64,000 nucleotides of DNA from G958295935 sp965224235. GTDB taxonomy: Bacteria; Chloroflexota; Dehalococcoidia; Lucifugimonadales; Lucifugimonadaceae. The notes under the pieces were generated by a model, which was not told where the DNA came from, searched no databases, and saw only the letters and a list, made by a program, of their open reading frames with translations. The stretch is from the NCBI GenBank assembly GCA_965224235.1, contig CBDCYP010000002.1, forward strand, positions 992,001 through 1,056,000, given 5' to 3'. A program made the position numbers and the translations under genes. Of the stretch, positions 54,646-63,512 are shown piece after piece (the stretch's first letter is position 1; each line of letters opens with the position of its first letter).

Positions 54646-55959
54646 ATGCAAAGGGAACCGCTTTATCCCCGTTACGCCGAAGTCCCCCTGGCGGAAGCGC
54701 TGGCCGATTCGCCCGCGGTGCTCATTCACGGGCCGCGCCAGTGCGGCAAGACCACCCTTGCCCGCTGGGTCGGCAGTTCCAGGGGGCATGAATATATCAG
54801 CTTTGACAATGATGTCGCCCGGGCTGCTGCCGCTGCCGATCCGGCAGGTTTCGTCGCCGGGCTCCCGGAGCGGGCAACTCTCGACGAGGTGCAGCGGGTC
54901 CCAACCCTTTTCACCGCCCTCAAACAAGAAATCGACGCCCGTCGTACCCCCGGACGATTCCTGCTCACCGGCTCCTCCCAGGTTCTCCTGGTACCGGCGC
55001 TCTCGGACTCTCTGGCTGGCCGGATGGAGATCCTGCGGCTTCACCCGCTCTCCCAGGGCGAAATAGGCAGAGGCGTACCAAATTTCCTGGACGACCTGTT
55101 CCGTGGATCGTTCCAAACGGCCACTACATTGCGTCTTGGCGATGATCTGGCGGACCGAATGGCCGCGGGCGGGTTTCCGGCGGCGCTGGCCCGGCCCACC
55201 GCCCGCCGCCGCGCCAACTGGTACCGGAACTTCATAGATACCCAACTCCAGCGGGACGTGCGGGACATGTCCAGGATTAGCGCCCTGGACGCGCTGCCAC
55301 GGCTGCTCAGAGCCGCCGCCTCTCAAACCGCCCGGCTGTATAACCTTTCCGACCTGTCATCGCCTTTCCAACTCAGCCGCCCCACCATCGGCGACTACGT
55401 GGAGTTGCTGGAACGCCTGTTTCTTGTCGACCGGCTCCCGCCGTGGCACGGCAACCGGTTAAGCCGTCTGGTCAAAACCCCAAAGCTCCATATCGGCGAC
55501 ACCGGACTCGGATGCGCTCTGATCGGGGCCAACCCAGGCTCACTGGCCCGGGACCGCTCGCTCTTCGGTCAGTTCCTGGAAACATTCGTGTTTCAGGAGT
55601 TGAGACGCCAGGCCGTCTGCCAGGAACTGCCCCTGGAGTTTTACCACTATCGAGACAAGGACCAAGTGGAAGTCGACATGGTCATTGAGCGGGGATCGAT
55701 GGCAGTGGCCGGCGTCGAGGTAAAGGCCGCTGCCACGGTAACCACGTCCGATTTTCGGGGCCTTCGCAAGTTGATGAAGGCAACCGGCGACCGGTTCACC
55801 GCCGGGGTGGTGCTTTACGACGGCGAGATCGCCGCCGGTTTCGGCGACCGGATGTTCGCCGTGCCGCTTCGCTCCGTGTGGGAAGGCCGGAACTCGCATC
55901 CGCGTCCACTCGCCGGCCATGATAGCCGGGTTGTTTTCTTGGTCGATGACGCCGTATGA
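54646..55959 (+). CDS. AAA ATPase with DUF4143 C-terminal domain
   Basis: A 437-residue protein. N-terminal AAA ATPase: Walker A HGPRQCGKTT (28-37), LDEVQRVPTLFTALKQEID as Walker B, LTGSSQVLL sensor. C-terminal DUF4143: LYNLSDLSSPFQLSRPTIGDYVELLERLFLVDRLPPW, LHIGDTGLGCALIG, then a PD-(D/E)xK-like end with Asp344 (VDMVIE) and E358-V-K360. Members are widespread and often mobile; the role is not proven, possibly nucleic-acid processing. It starts directly on the fourth iteron, without a ribosome binding site. Confidence 0.9.
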   Translation: MQREPLYPRYAEVPLAEALADSPAVLIHGPRQCGKTTLARWVGSSRGHEYISFDNDVARAAAAADPAGFVAGLPERATLDEVQRVPTLFTALKQEIDARRTPGRFLLTGSSQVLLVPALSDSLAGRMEILRLHPLSQGEIGRGVPNFLDDLFRGSFQTATTLRLGDDLADRMAAGGFPAALARPTARRRANWYRNFIDTQLQRDVRDMSRISALDALPRLLRAAASQTARLYNLSDLSSPFQLSRPTIGDYVELLERLFLVDRLPPWHGNRLSRLVKTPKLHIGDTGLGCALIGANPGSLARDRSLFGQFLETFVFQELRRQAVCQELPLEFYHYRDKDQVEVDMVIERGSMAVAGVEVKAAATVTTSDFRGLRKLMKATGDRFTAGVVLYDGEIAAGFGDRMFAVPLRSVWEGRNSHPRPLAGHDSRVVFLVDDAV

Positions 55960-56087
55960 CGAACAGCGTACTGTAAAATCCGATCGACCCCGCGCCCTCT
56001 TCACTATGCGGGATGGGCTGCTGCCGAAGCTGGTGTCAGGGCTGGTGCGAATCGAGGGATTCAAATGATTGATTATTACCGCGTCCT

Positions 56088-57833
56088 ATGTTGACTAAGC
56101 TGACGATCCATAATTTCAAGCGATTTTCGGACGTTGAGATCGAGTTGGGGAGCCCCGTTATATTCATCGGTCCGAACAACTCGGGGAAGACGTCGGCCAT
56201 GCAGGCCCTGGCCCTTTGGGATATAGGCCTCAAACGTTGGAACGAGAAACGTACCGGGAGGAGCCCGCTGGAAAAGCGGCCTGGTGTAAGCGTCAACCGT
56301 CGGGACCTCCTCGCCATCCCCGTGCCCAATGCAAAACTTCTGTGGCAGGATCTCCACGTCCGGGACGTTCTTCGATCGGATGACAAGCAGCGGACCCAAA
56401 ATGTCAGAATTGACGTCGTCGTAGATGGGGTGACCGAGGGCCGAAAATGGACGTGCGGATTGGAGTTCGACTACGCTAACGAAGAGTCTTTTTACTGTCG
56501 TCCACTGCGCCTCGGCGCCGGCGCTGCGCCAGATCGAATGCCGATTCCGGCGGAAGCCGCGACAGTGCAGACCGCCTTCCTCCCCCCCATGTCAGGTCTC
56601 GCGGCTACGGAGACACGCCTTGACCACGGCGCTGTAAACGTACGTGTGGGGGAAGGCCGAACGGCTGAGGTGTTGCGCAATCTCTGCTTCCGCATTCATG
56701 AAGAACGGCCTGATGAATGGCGAAAACTGCTAGAGCATTTACGGAAACTGTTCGGGGCCAGGTTCGACGCGCCGCGGTACATAGCGGAACGGGGTGAGAT
56801 TGCCATGAGCTACCGTGAGGGTAGCATTTCACTCGATCTCTCCTCGAGCGGCCGCGGGCTCCAGCAGACGCTGCTCATTCTGGCTTACATGTACGCCAAT
56901 CCAGGCGCAGTACTCCTGTTAGATGAACCGGACGCGCACCTTGAGATCCTTCGCCAACGACATATATATCGGTTGATCACAGAGGTAGCCTCCGAAAGCG
57001 GTAGTCAGATTATAGCGGCGAGCCATTCTGAAGTACTTCTGAACGAAGCCGCAGACAAAGACATGGTGGTCGCATTCTTGGGGCCGCGTCCGCATCGTAT
57101 AGATGATCGCGGAAGCCAACTCCTAAAGTCGTTGAGAGATATAGGATTCGAACATTATTATCAGGCCGAGAGCACAGGTTGGGTCTTGTTTCTGGAAGGT
57201 TCGACCGATCTCGCAATATTACAGGCATTTGCTCGTCGCCTGGGCCATGTTAAGGCAATAAAGGCATTGGAACGTCCATACGTGCACTATATAAGCAATC
57301 GACCTTCGCGAGCTCGCGATCACTACTTTGGACTTAAGGAGGCGCTTCCCGGAATTGAAGGAGTAATGCTCTTTGACAGATTAGAGATACGTGCGATCGG
57401 GAATGATTCACCAGAATGCCTGTTCTGGAAACGGCGGGAGATCGAAAACTACATATGTTCAGAGGCGACGCTGGAAGAGTACGCACGTGCGACCGCGGCA
57501 AAAGACACACCCGGTCCTCTGTTTACGCCGATTGAGGTTGGGAAACGACTGAAAGCGATGCGCGAGGCCATCCAGGAAATCCGAACTGCAACTGAAACCT
57601 TGGGAAAGGAATCTCTCTGGAGCGACGACGCGAAGGTGAGTGACGACTTCTTTACCCCACTATTCCGAACTTATTTCGGGAAACTCGACATGCCGAATCT
57701 AATGAATAAGAAGAAATTCTATGAGTTAGCGGAACACGTTCCCGAAGAAGACATAGACCCGGAGATTGCTGAAAAACTCGACGCAATTGCGCGTGTCGCG
57801 GAAAGCGCCACTCCCGGCTCACACGCATATTAA
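56088..57833 (+). CDS. OLD/PARIS-like ATPase fused to a Toprim-like (DUF4435-like) domain
   Basis: A 581-residue protein. The N-terminal AAA ATPase has LTIHNFKRFSDVEIELG, Walker A GPNNSGKT (28-35), SSSGRGLQQTLLILAYMYANPGAVLLLDEPDAH with Walker B Asp279-Glu280, and an H-loop HSEVLL. From about 365 a Toprim-like part starts: LFLEGSTDLAIL (Glu370, Asp374), VMLFDRLE (Asp430) and WKRREIENYI (Glu451, Glu453). The second Asp of a classical DxD is replaced, as in DUF4435 nucleases. Proteins with this pairing act in phage defence (OLD, Gabija, PARIS AriA/AriB). The gene stands alone, and its base composition looks lower in GC than its neighbours, hinting at transfer. Confidence 0.75.
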   Translation: MLTKLTIHNFKRFSDVEIELGSPVIFIGPNNSGKTSAMQALALWDIGLKRWNEKRTGRSPLEKRPGVSVNRRDLLAIPVPNAKLLWQDLHVRDVLRSDDKQRTQNVRIDVVVDGVTEGRKWTCGLEFDYANEESFYCRPLRLGAGAAPDRMPIPAEAATVQTAFLPPMSGLAATETRLDHGAVNVRVGEGRTAEVLRNLCFRIHEERPDEWRKLLEHLRKLFGARFDAPRYIAERGEIAMSYREGSISLDLSSSGRGLQQTLLILAYMYANPGAVLLLDEPDAHLEILRQRHIYRLITEVASESGSQIIAASHSEVLLNEAADKDMVVAFLGPRPHRIDDRGSQLLKSLRDIGFEHYYQAESTGWVLFLEGSTDLAILQAFARRLGHVKAIKALERPYVHYISNRPSRARDHYFGLKEALPGIEGVMLFDRLEIRAIGNDSPECLFWKRREIENYICSEATLEEYARATAAKDTPGPLFTPIEVGKRLKAMREAIQEIRTATETLGKESLWSDDAKVSDDFFTPLFRTYFGKLDMPNLMNKKKFYELAEHVPEEDIDPEIAEKLDAIARVAESATPGSHAY

Positions 57834-58099
57834 GGGAAACCGATCTGTCTCCTGCAGGCTGCCCCAACGCGGCTCGTGGACTCAGATGTGGCCAGGGTCC
57901 GGCAGGCTTGTCGCATCGATTCCTAGTCAACAGAACCCGGGTGGTGATGGAATAGCCACTGCGACACGGTTCCTTTGTAAATGTGGGATGTATCTCGCGC
58001 CACCCATCCCCGCAATGCGGCCTGTCGTAGGCAGCATACACACTCCCGATCAGTGGTAAGTTGGAGCCACTGTTACGGCTAGCCTACGGAGTGACTACG

Positions 58100-59281
58100 A
58101 TGCAGATCACCGGATGCAAGTTCTTCCTCATTGAAACTCAACGCGAGACCGGCGCCATCAGCGAGCACCTGATGGTCCGTATCGACACCGACGCAGGGCT
58201 CTCCGGGTGGGGCGAATGGTCGGACCTGTCACACATTCACCCAGGCGCCGACTTTCCACACTTCGACCAGCTCGAGGAGGAGGCCAACTTCCGGATCAAA
58301 GGCGCCGACCCTCTCAACATCTCGGCCACCATGGCCCGGCTCGACGGCATATTGGCGCCGGCATTCGACATCGGCCTGCATGACCTGCTCGGCAAGGCGC
58401 TCGACGTGCCGGTCTACGTCCTGCTCGGCGGCAAACGCCGCGACCGCATCCCGTTCTGCTACCCCATATTCCCGATGGCGACTCCCGACACTGAAGACCC
58501 GACCCGTGAGGTGAATGACAACCTCCGCCGGGTCCGCCGAGTCGTCGATCTCGGCCAAAACCGGATACGCAAGTACATCGGCTACAACGTGGAGTCCGAA
58601 GCGGCATGGCTCGAACGATTCCAGGCCGAGTTCGGGGGCGTCGTAGACATCAAGTCGTTCGACCTGTCGGGCCGCTTCCACTGGCAGGACGCCCTCGCCA
58701 TCCTGAGGCGGTTCATGGACTACGGTTACGAGTTGGCCGAGAGCGTGTCAAAGCGATCACGGGAGCGCGTACGCTGGATCAGCAACTACGCAGCCAGGGT
58801 GAACACGACTGACGTTAAGGGAATGGCGGAGTTGCGCAGGCAGTTGGGCAAGCCGATCAGCGAGCACCTCAACACCGAGGAAGACCTGCTTCTTTACAAG
58901 GAGCACGAGGCGGTCGATCTCGCCAACATCGCCGTCTGCGGCAACGGAATCGCCCGGGCGAAGTACCTCTTCGATTTCGCCCACTCCATCGGGCTGGGTA
59001 CGCTCCACGGCACCACGCAGGAGCTGAGCATCGGTACCGCAGCGGCGGCACACGTCATGGCATCCCTCGACTCCATCGACGCTCCGTGCGACCCGGCCGG
59101 TCCCCTGCTCTACCAGCAGGACTGCGCTCGCACACGGGTGCAGTACGAAGACTCGCACCTAATCGTCCCTGAAGGCCCCGGCCTCGGCATCGAGGTGGAC
59201 GAGGATCTTTTGGAGGCGCAAGCGTACACGGGGGCACGGCTCAGGCAACTACGGAGTTCGGGCGGCAGCGCAGGGCACTAA
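58100..59281 (+). CDS. Enolase-superfamily enzyme (mandelate racemase/muconate lactonizing type)
   Basis: A 393-residue protein, starting at the ATG at 58100 with GGAG before it. N-terminal capping domain (MQITGCKFFLIETQ, LSGWGEW), then a barrel with AFDIGLHDLLGKALDVPVYVLLGGKRRDRIPFCYPI, DIKSFDLSG, ELAES and ISEHLNTEEDLLLY, which supply the metal-binding acids of the DgoD/sugar-acid dehydratase group. The likely role is dehydration of a sugar acid, fitting the aldo/keto reductase, SMP-30 and Gfo/Idh genes nearby. The exact substrate cannot be read. Confidence 0.85.
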   Translation: MQITGCKFFLIETQRETGAISEHLMVRIDTDAGLSGWGEWSDLSHIHPGADFPHFDQLEEEANFRIKGADPLNISATMARLDGILAPAFDIGLHDLLGKALDVPVYVLLGGKRRDRIPFCYPIFPMATPDTEDPTREVNDNLRRVRRVVDLGQNRIRKYIGYNVESEAAWLERFQAEFGGVVDIKSFDLSGRFHWQDALAILRRFMDYGYELAESVSKRSRERVRWISNYAARVNTTDVKGMAELRRQLGKPISEHLNTEEDLLLYKEHEAVDLANIAVCGNGIARAKYLFDFAHSIGLGTLHGTTQELSIGTAAAAHVMASLDSIDAPCDPAGPLLYQQDCARTRVQYEDSHLIVPEGPGLGIEVDEDLLEAQAYTGARLRQLRSSGGSAGH

Positions 59282-59332
59282 CCCGCAACGGCTCGGCAGC
59301 CCCAAATTTCGAACATGCAAGGAAACTACTAA

Positions 59333-60187
59333 ATGCAAAAACGGCCATATGGGACAACGGGGATCGACCTATCGATAGTCGGCTTTGGAGGGATCGTCGT
59401 CAAAGGCGTGACGGCAAAGCAGGCGGATCTGGACGTCGGCTGGGCGATCGACCAGGGCATCAACTACTTCGACGTGGCGCCACGGTACGGCAACGCGCAG
59501 GAGATGCTCGGACCGGCCCTTGAGCCATATCGCAGCAGCGTGTTCCTGGCGTGCAAGACGACGAATCGAGATGCCGCCGGGGCGAGGGCGGAACTGGAGA
59601 ACTCGCTACGACTGCTACGGACCGGGCACTTCGACCTGTACCAGATGCACTCGATGAAGACGCGGGAGGACCTGGAGCAGGCAACCGGCCCAGGCGGCGC
59701 GCTGGAGACGTTCGTTGCTGCGCGTGAACAGGGGTTAGTACGCCACCTCGGATTTTCAGCCCACTCAGCAGAAATAGCACTCGAGCTGATGGACCTGTTC
59801 GAATTCGACTCGACGCTGTTTCCGGTCAACTGGGTCAACTACTTCGAGTCGGGATTCGGCCCGCAGGTGGTCGACAAGGCGGAGCGGAAGGGCGTCGCCG
59901 TGCTTGCGCTCAAGGCGATGGCGTACTACAAGCTCGCTGAGGGTCAGGCCCGGCGACGCGAAAACTGCTGGTACTACCCGGCCGAAGATCCGGAACTGGC
60001 CGCGCTCGGATTGAGATTCGCTCTTTCGCAGTCGGTGGTGGCTGCCCTGCCGCCCGGCGACCCCGACCTGTTCCGGCTCGGAGTAGAAATCGCCCGAGAC
60101 TTCACGCCAATCACCCCGGACGAAGTAGCCGAAATTAAAGCCCAAGCCATGGGCCGAACCCCCATCTTCGAACTAGCGGCAGTGTGA
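59333..60187 (+). CDS. Aldo/keto reductase
   Basis: A 284-residue oxidoreductase. Catalytic tetrad: Asp47 (YFDVAP), Tyr52 (RYGNA), Lys75 (LACKTT) and His106 (LYQMHS). Typical start RPYGTTGIDLSIVGFGGI. The NADP-binding end is less clear than in well-known members. It follows the enolase-superfamily gene by 50 bases and is probably in the same catabolic unit. Substrate unknown. Confidence 0.9.
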   Translation: MQKRPYGTTGIDLSIVGFGGIVVKGVTAKQADLDVGWAIDQGINYFDVAPRYGNAQEMLGPALEPYRSSVFLACKTTNRDAAGARAELENSLRLLRTGHFDLYQMHSMKTREDLEQATGPGGALETFVAAREQGLVRHLGFSAHSAEIALELMDLFEFDSTLFPVNWVNYFESGFGPQVVDKAERKGVAVLALKAMAYYKLAEGQARRRENCWYYPAEDPELAALGLRFALSQSVVAALPPGDPDLFRLGVEIARDFTPITPDEVAEIKAQAMGRTPIFELAAV

Positions 60188-60253
60188 GGCGAAGCCGGGT
60201 CCGGGCGGCAGGGGCGTTCCTTATGCGTAGGTCTTGCGATTCTATGCCTATCA

Positions 60254-61027
60254 TTATTGAAATACATGCTCTCGATGATAGGCAAGAAATTCCCTGTCAG
60301 GTCCGAATTTCTCGGGGGGTCGAATGGGGTGTCCATCGTAATCCTCGATGGACGTCGAAAAGAACCTGTCGTTCAGCACAGGGTGTTTCCGGGACACCCG
60401 GACCGTCAGGTTGTCATCGATCGTAATCAAACCGGCATCGAACGCTTTGTCGTGTAAAGCGGACAACAGCAGGCCGTTTCTGGGATTAACCCTGTTGCGT
60501 TTATCGACCCGCCACGGAACGATGTGACCTGCCACGAGCAGATTAGACTCTGACAATCCGGTAATACAGCACTGCCCGTTGTAAGCACTAAGGACTGCTG
60601 CACGAAAGAAGTCCTGCCCGACGCGAGTAGTAGTTTGAACCGCGCGGTCTTGACCGGTGCGACCGTCGACGTTGTCGACTTGGATCGTGCCGTCAATAGA
60701 TTCTGTTGGTGATTCGACTTCCCACATAGCCCGGTCGGACTCGCCAGCGAAAAGTTCCCAGTCGTTTTGCATTTCGTCCCACATCACGCGGTCGCTGGCA
60801 GATGCATTCTTCAGGCCGGTACGGCCCGTGCCAGTTATCTCGGGATCAAGGCTAGCGATGTTGCCGAGTTTCATCGCAAGTGCGGACGGTGTCCGGCCGA
60901 TAGCGTTCGCGATCCGGATAATCTCTGGATTCCTGGCGTGGAGCCTGGAGAATGTGATCCGGCAGTACATCGCGAACGCCACCAGCAGTTGTTGGCGTGT
61001 CCAGCGGGACCTCGTGCCAGTTGTCAT
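60254..61027 (-). CDS. HNH endonuclease domain protein
   Basis: A 257-residue protein from the ATG at 61027 (a GTG one codon before is possible). The N-terminal half has a helical domain (RWTRQQLLVAFAMYCRI, IIRIANAIGRTPSALAMKLGNIASLDPE) that may bind DNA. The C-terminal half is HNH: CCITGLSESNLLVAGHIVPWRVD, NPRNGLLLSALHDKAFD, with a His-Asn-His set. This layout occurs in restriction-related nucleases. No methylase is next to it, so it may be a modified-DNA restriction enzyme. Confidence 0.85.
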   Translation of the reverse strand: MTTGTRSRWTRQQLLVAFAMYCRITFSRLHARNPEIIRIANAIGRTPSALAMKLGNIASLDPEITGTGRTGLKNASASDRVMWDEMQNDWELFAGESDRAMWEVESPTESIDGTIQVDNVDGRTGQDRAVQTTTRVGQDFFRAAVLSAYNGQCCITGLSESNLLVAGHIVPWRVDKRNRVNPRNGLLLSALHDKAFDAGLITIDDNLTVRVSRKHPVLNDRFFSTSIEDYDGHPIRPPEKFGPDREFLAYHREHVFQ

Positions 61028-61233
61028 CACCGTATTCCCTATATTTGCTGAGTTGCGGTCACTCAGCCATTTTAATTCTCATTGCGGCGACCGTTCTTTG
61101 GATTCTGATCTCGTGGCCCGGCTCCGAGCCATGTTGCCACAGACGTATCATCAAACATCCCATTTCATTGAGCGAGAGGGACTATCGGTGTCGGCAGCCA
61201 CGGACCTGGCGGTGCCCTTCCCGCCCCGTTCGT

Positions 61234-62106
61234 TCAATCCAGAGTCGGGTAGTGGAGGCGGAGGCCGGTTTTGTTGGCCTCGTAGCGGGTGATGTGCCAT
61301 CGGCCGAGGTTGGCCCCAAGCAGGATGTTTCTGTCGGGTCCGCAAAACGCAACGTTCGTGGGCGCTGCCATTATCGTTCCCTCGAAGTCATCCGCCAGAA
61401 CGTCGAGGCTGCCCTCGGGACTGAGCCGGTAGATTACGTCGGGCCGATAGCACGCTACGTACAGGTTGCCGTCGGTGTCGAATGCAACGCCGTCCGGGAC
61501 CGCGCCGGGCAGCTCCACCACCGTCTCGACGCTTCCGGCCGACCCATTGGGAAGGATATCGATCTGTACGATGCGCGGAGGATTGAGGCTCATGGCGACG
61601 TACAGGCTGTCACCATTCGGGCCGACGCAGAGCCCGTTCGGGAACTCCTTGAGCGACCGGTCCCAGACTACGGCGTCGCCGCCGGGCGCAATCCGGAAAA
61701 TCCGGCCGCTGTCCTCTTTCCAGCCGCCCGAATCGCAGACGTACAGATTGCCGAGGTGATCGAACGCCGGATAGTTGGGCACGTTCATCGGATCGGACGG
61801 GGGGCCGGAGGAATAGACACTCACCTCGCCGTTCGGGTTGATCTTCTGCACGCACTTATTGACCAAATCGCACGCGTACACGTTGCCGGCTGCGTCGAGC
61901 GCCATGCCCAACACGAAACCGCCCGTGTTGGCTATTTCGGTTAACTCGGCACGTTCGATGTCGATCCGGTAAACCTGTCCCGCCTCGCCTCCGGCAAAAA
62001 CGCCGCCGTCCGGTCCGCAAGCGATCCCTTCAGCGTGATCGAGTCCGTCGACCAGCACGGATAGTTGCGTGTCGTTATTCAGCAGCGCCATTCCAGGTTT
62101 CTCCAT
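61234..62106 (-). CDS. SMP-30/gluconolactonase family protein, second
   Basis: A 290-residue propeller: GLDHAEGIACGPDGGVFAGGEAGQVYRID, GFVLGMALDAAGNVYACDL, NYPAFDHLGNLYVCDSGGW, LKEFPNGLCVGPNGDSLYVAM and VPDGVAFDTDGNLYVACYRPD. The blade repeats and calcium-site Glu/Asn/Asp are in the usual order. It should open a lactone from sugar or related metabolism. It differs from the protein at 37737 and is not a recent duplicate. Confidence 0.9.
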   Translation of the reverse strand: MEKPGMALLNNDTQLSVLVDGLDHAEGIACGPDGGVFAGGEAGQVYRIDIERAELTEIANTGGFVLGMALDAAGNVYACDLVNKCVQKINPNGEVSVYSSGPPSDPMNVPNYPAFDHLGNLYVCDSGGWKEDSGRIFRIAPGGDAVVWDRSLKEFPNGLCVGPNGDSLYVAMSLNPPRIVQIDILPNGSAGSVETVVELPGAVPDGVAFDTDGNLYVACYRPDVIYRLSPEGSLDVLADDFEGTIMAAPTNVAFCGPDRNILLGANLGRWHITRYEANKTGLRLHYPTLD

Positions 62107-62439
62107 CAGGCAATCTTGGCACTATGAAAGCGCACCAGAAAAAGATTCAACCAGCAATCAGGGGTGCCTGTCCAGAACCGCACCCGACCCCGGCTGTGCC
62201 GTTACGTGCTCTGCCCGCGCCCCGCCCCAACAGGCGTCACTTGGAGCTTTTCTCAGAAGCGGTCGGGGTTTGGGGCCAAGCACATCGGCGCCAGTCGAAT
62301 GCGCTGGAAGATTGAGAGAGCCTCTGCGGGAACAATCGCCCTCAGCACGCAGGCGGCTAATTTTACGCCGTTCCTGAATGGAGACCTGTCAGTGTCCCGC
62401 GGCAGCGCACTGATTTGGCGTTGCGATTCATTTGTTAAC
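62107..62439. other. Intergenic region before the transposase remnant
   Basis: About 330 bases with no recognised gene, between the SMP-30 start and the 3' end of the decayed transposase. It may include one end of the former insertion sequence; no terminal repeat could be matched. Confidence 0.35.
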
Positions 62440-63245
62440 TCAGGGTCCGGCATCCGGGCCCGCCATATCCGCCGCAGGGCGCTCAGGTTGAAGGCTGTGG
62501 CGAGCAGAGTCTACTCAGCCGCAACGTTGGGTAGGCCGCGCAACAGGAATCTCCGGGCTTGCTGTTGCTCTTTGATGATCCCGAAGACCGGTTCGACCAG
62601 TTGCTTTCTCTGCATATACGCCTGTTTGGCTTCTCCGGTGGACATCCAAGCCCGGTGGCGGCGCGGCGCAGCGTCGTGCGGGCCTATATCCAAGCTGCGG
62701 CCATGCGCCTCCGGCATGACCGCCCGTTGGCCTTTACCTTCGTCCCGTCCACCGCCTGCACAGCCAACTCCACCAGATCCATCGTGACCGCCGCCTGCGC
62801 TGTGTGCTTGAACAGATTCTTCATGGCTTGGCGGTGGTTCTTGTAGAACCGCCGCAGCGTGTTGTGGTCCGGACGCTGCCATCCCGTGAGCCGCAAGTAC
62901 GGTATCCGGTCGCGACAGGCCGCCTCAAGCTTGCGGGTCGAGCGCACGCCGCCCGTGAAGCCGTAAAGCCGCACGCTCAACAGCGCCCGGGGTGATAGGC
63001 CGACGCTCCCATAGGGTCCCCGCTTGCATCGACCCCAAGCCCGGCCCAACCCTCCCGGTCCAAACTGTCCGGGTACGCGTCCACAAACTTGCCGGATGGT
63101 CGGCGGGGATAAGCTCATCAAGGGTGGGCGGCAACATCCATATCTGATCCCGCCCCATCGGACGCAGCGGCGTCTGGCTCTCCTCGAATGATGGTGTGAA
63201 GTCCACAAAGTTTAACGGCCAGCCGATTTCTGATACAGGCTCCAA
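62440..63245 (-). pseudogene. Decayed IS1182-type transposase
   Basis: Pieces of one DDE transposase lie in two frames. Frame 1 begins MGRDQIWMLPPTLDELIPADHPASLW (63150 region). Frame 2 continues LSPRALLSVRLYGFTGGVRSTRKLEAACRDRIPYLRL, GWQRPDHNTLRRFYKNHRQAMKNL and VQAVDGTKVKANG. Frame 1 resumes at MSTGEAKQAYMQRKQLVEPVFGIIKEQQQARRFLLRGLPNVAAE, then a stop, then TLLATAFNL. Much of the catalytic middle is missing. There are two frame changes, a deletion and a nonsense codon, so it is inactive. Confidence 0.85.
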
Positions 63246-63295
63246 GTGGCTCCTCTACAAATGGGAATGGGGACATTTGAAACATGCTCTTCAAG

Positions 63296-63332
63296 CCTGT
63301 CACGCCTGTCACGCCTGTCACGTATACGTGAC
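63296..63332. repeat. Three 9-bp tandem repeats ending in a perfect 16-bp palindrome
   Basis: CCTGTCACG occurs three times head to tail (63296-63322), and the last runs into GTCACGTATACGTGAC (63317-63332), which is its own reverse complement. It lies between the transposase remnant and the dehydrogenase gene and could be a regulator site or transposon end. Confidence 0.8.
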
Positions 63333-63512
63333 GGCATCACGGCAACTTGGTATAAGAGACAGGGCGGCTTGGCAACACGTAGACCACCGCGTCATTCTCA
63401 TATGGAGCTACGGACGTAACCGCCTCCTCGCAGCGGCCGACACAACTTGCGCGACTGCTTCGGCGAGTGAAAAACAGTTCGGATTCCGGCAGGTCCCAGA
63501 GGAGTAACGAAC

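Noticed and set aside
62164..62787. 207-codon plus-strand frame beside the transposase
   Set aside because: It lies antisense to the decayed transposase, whose pieces are clearly recognisable on the minus strand.
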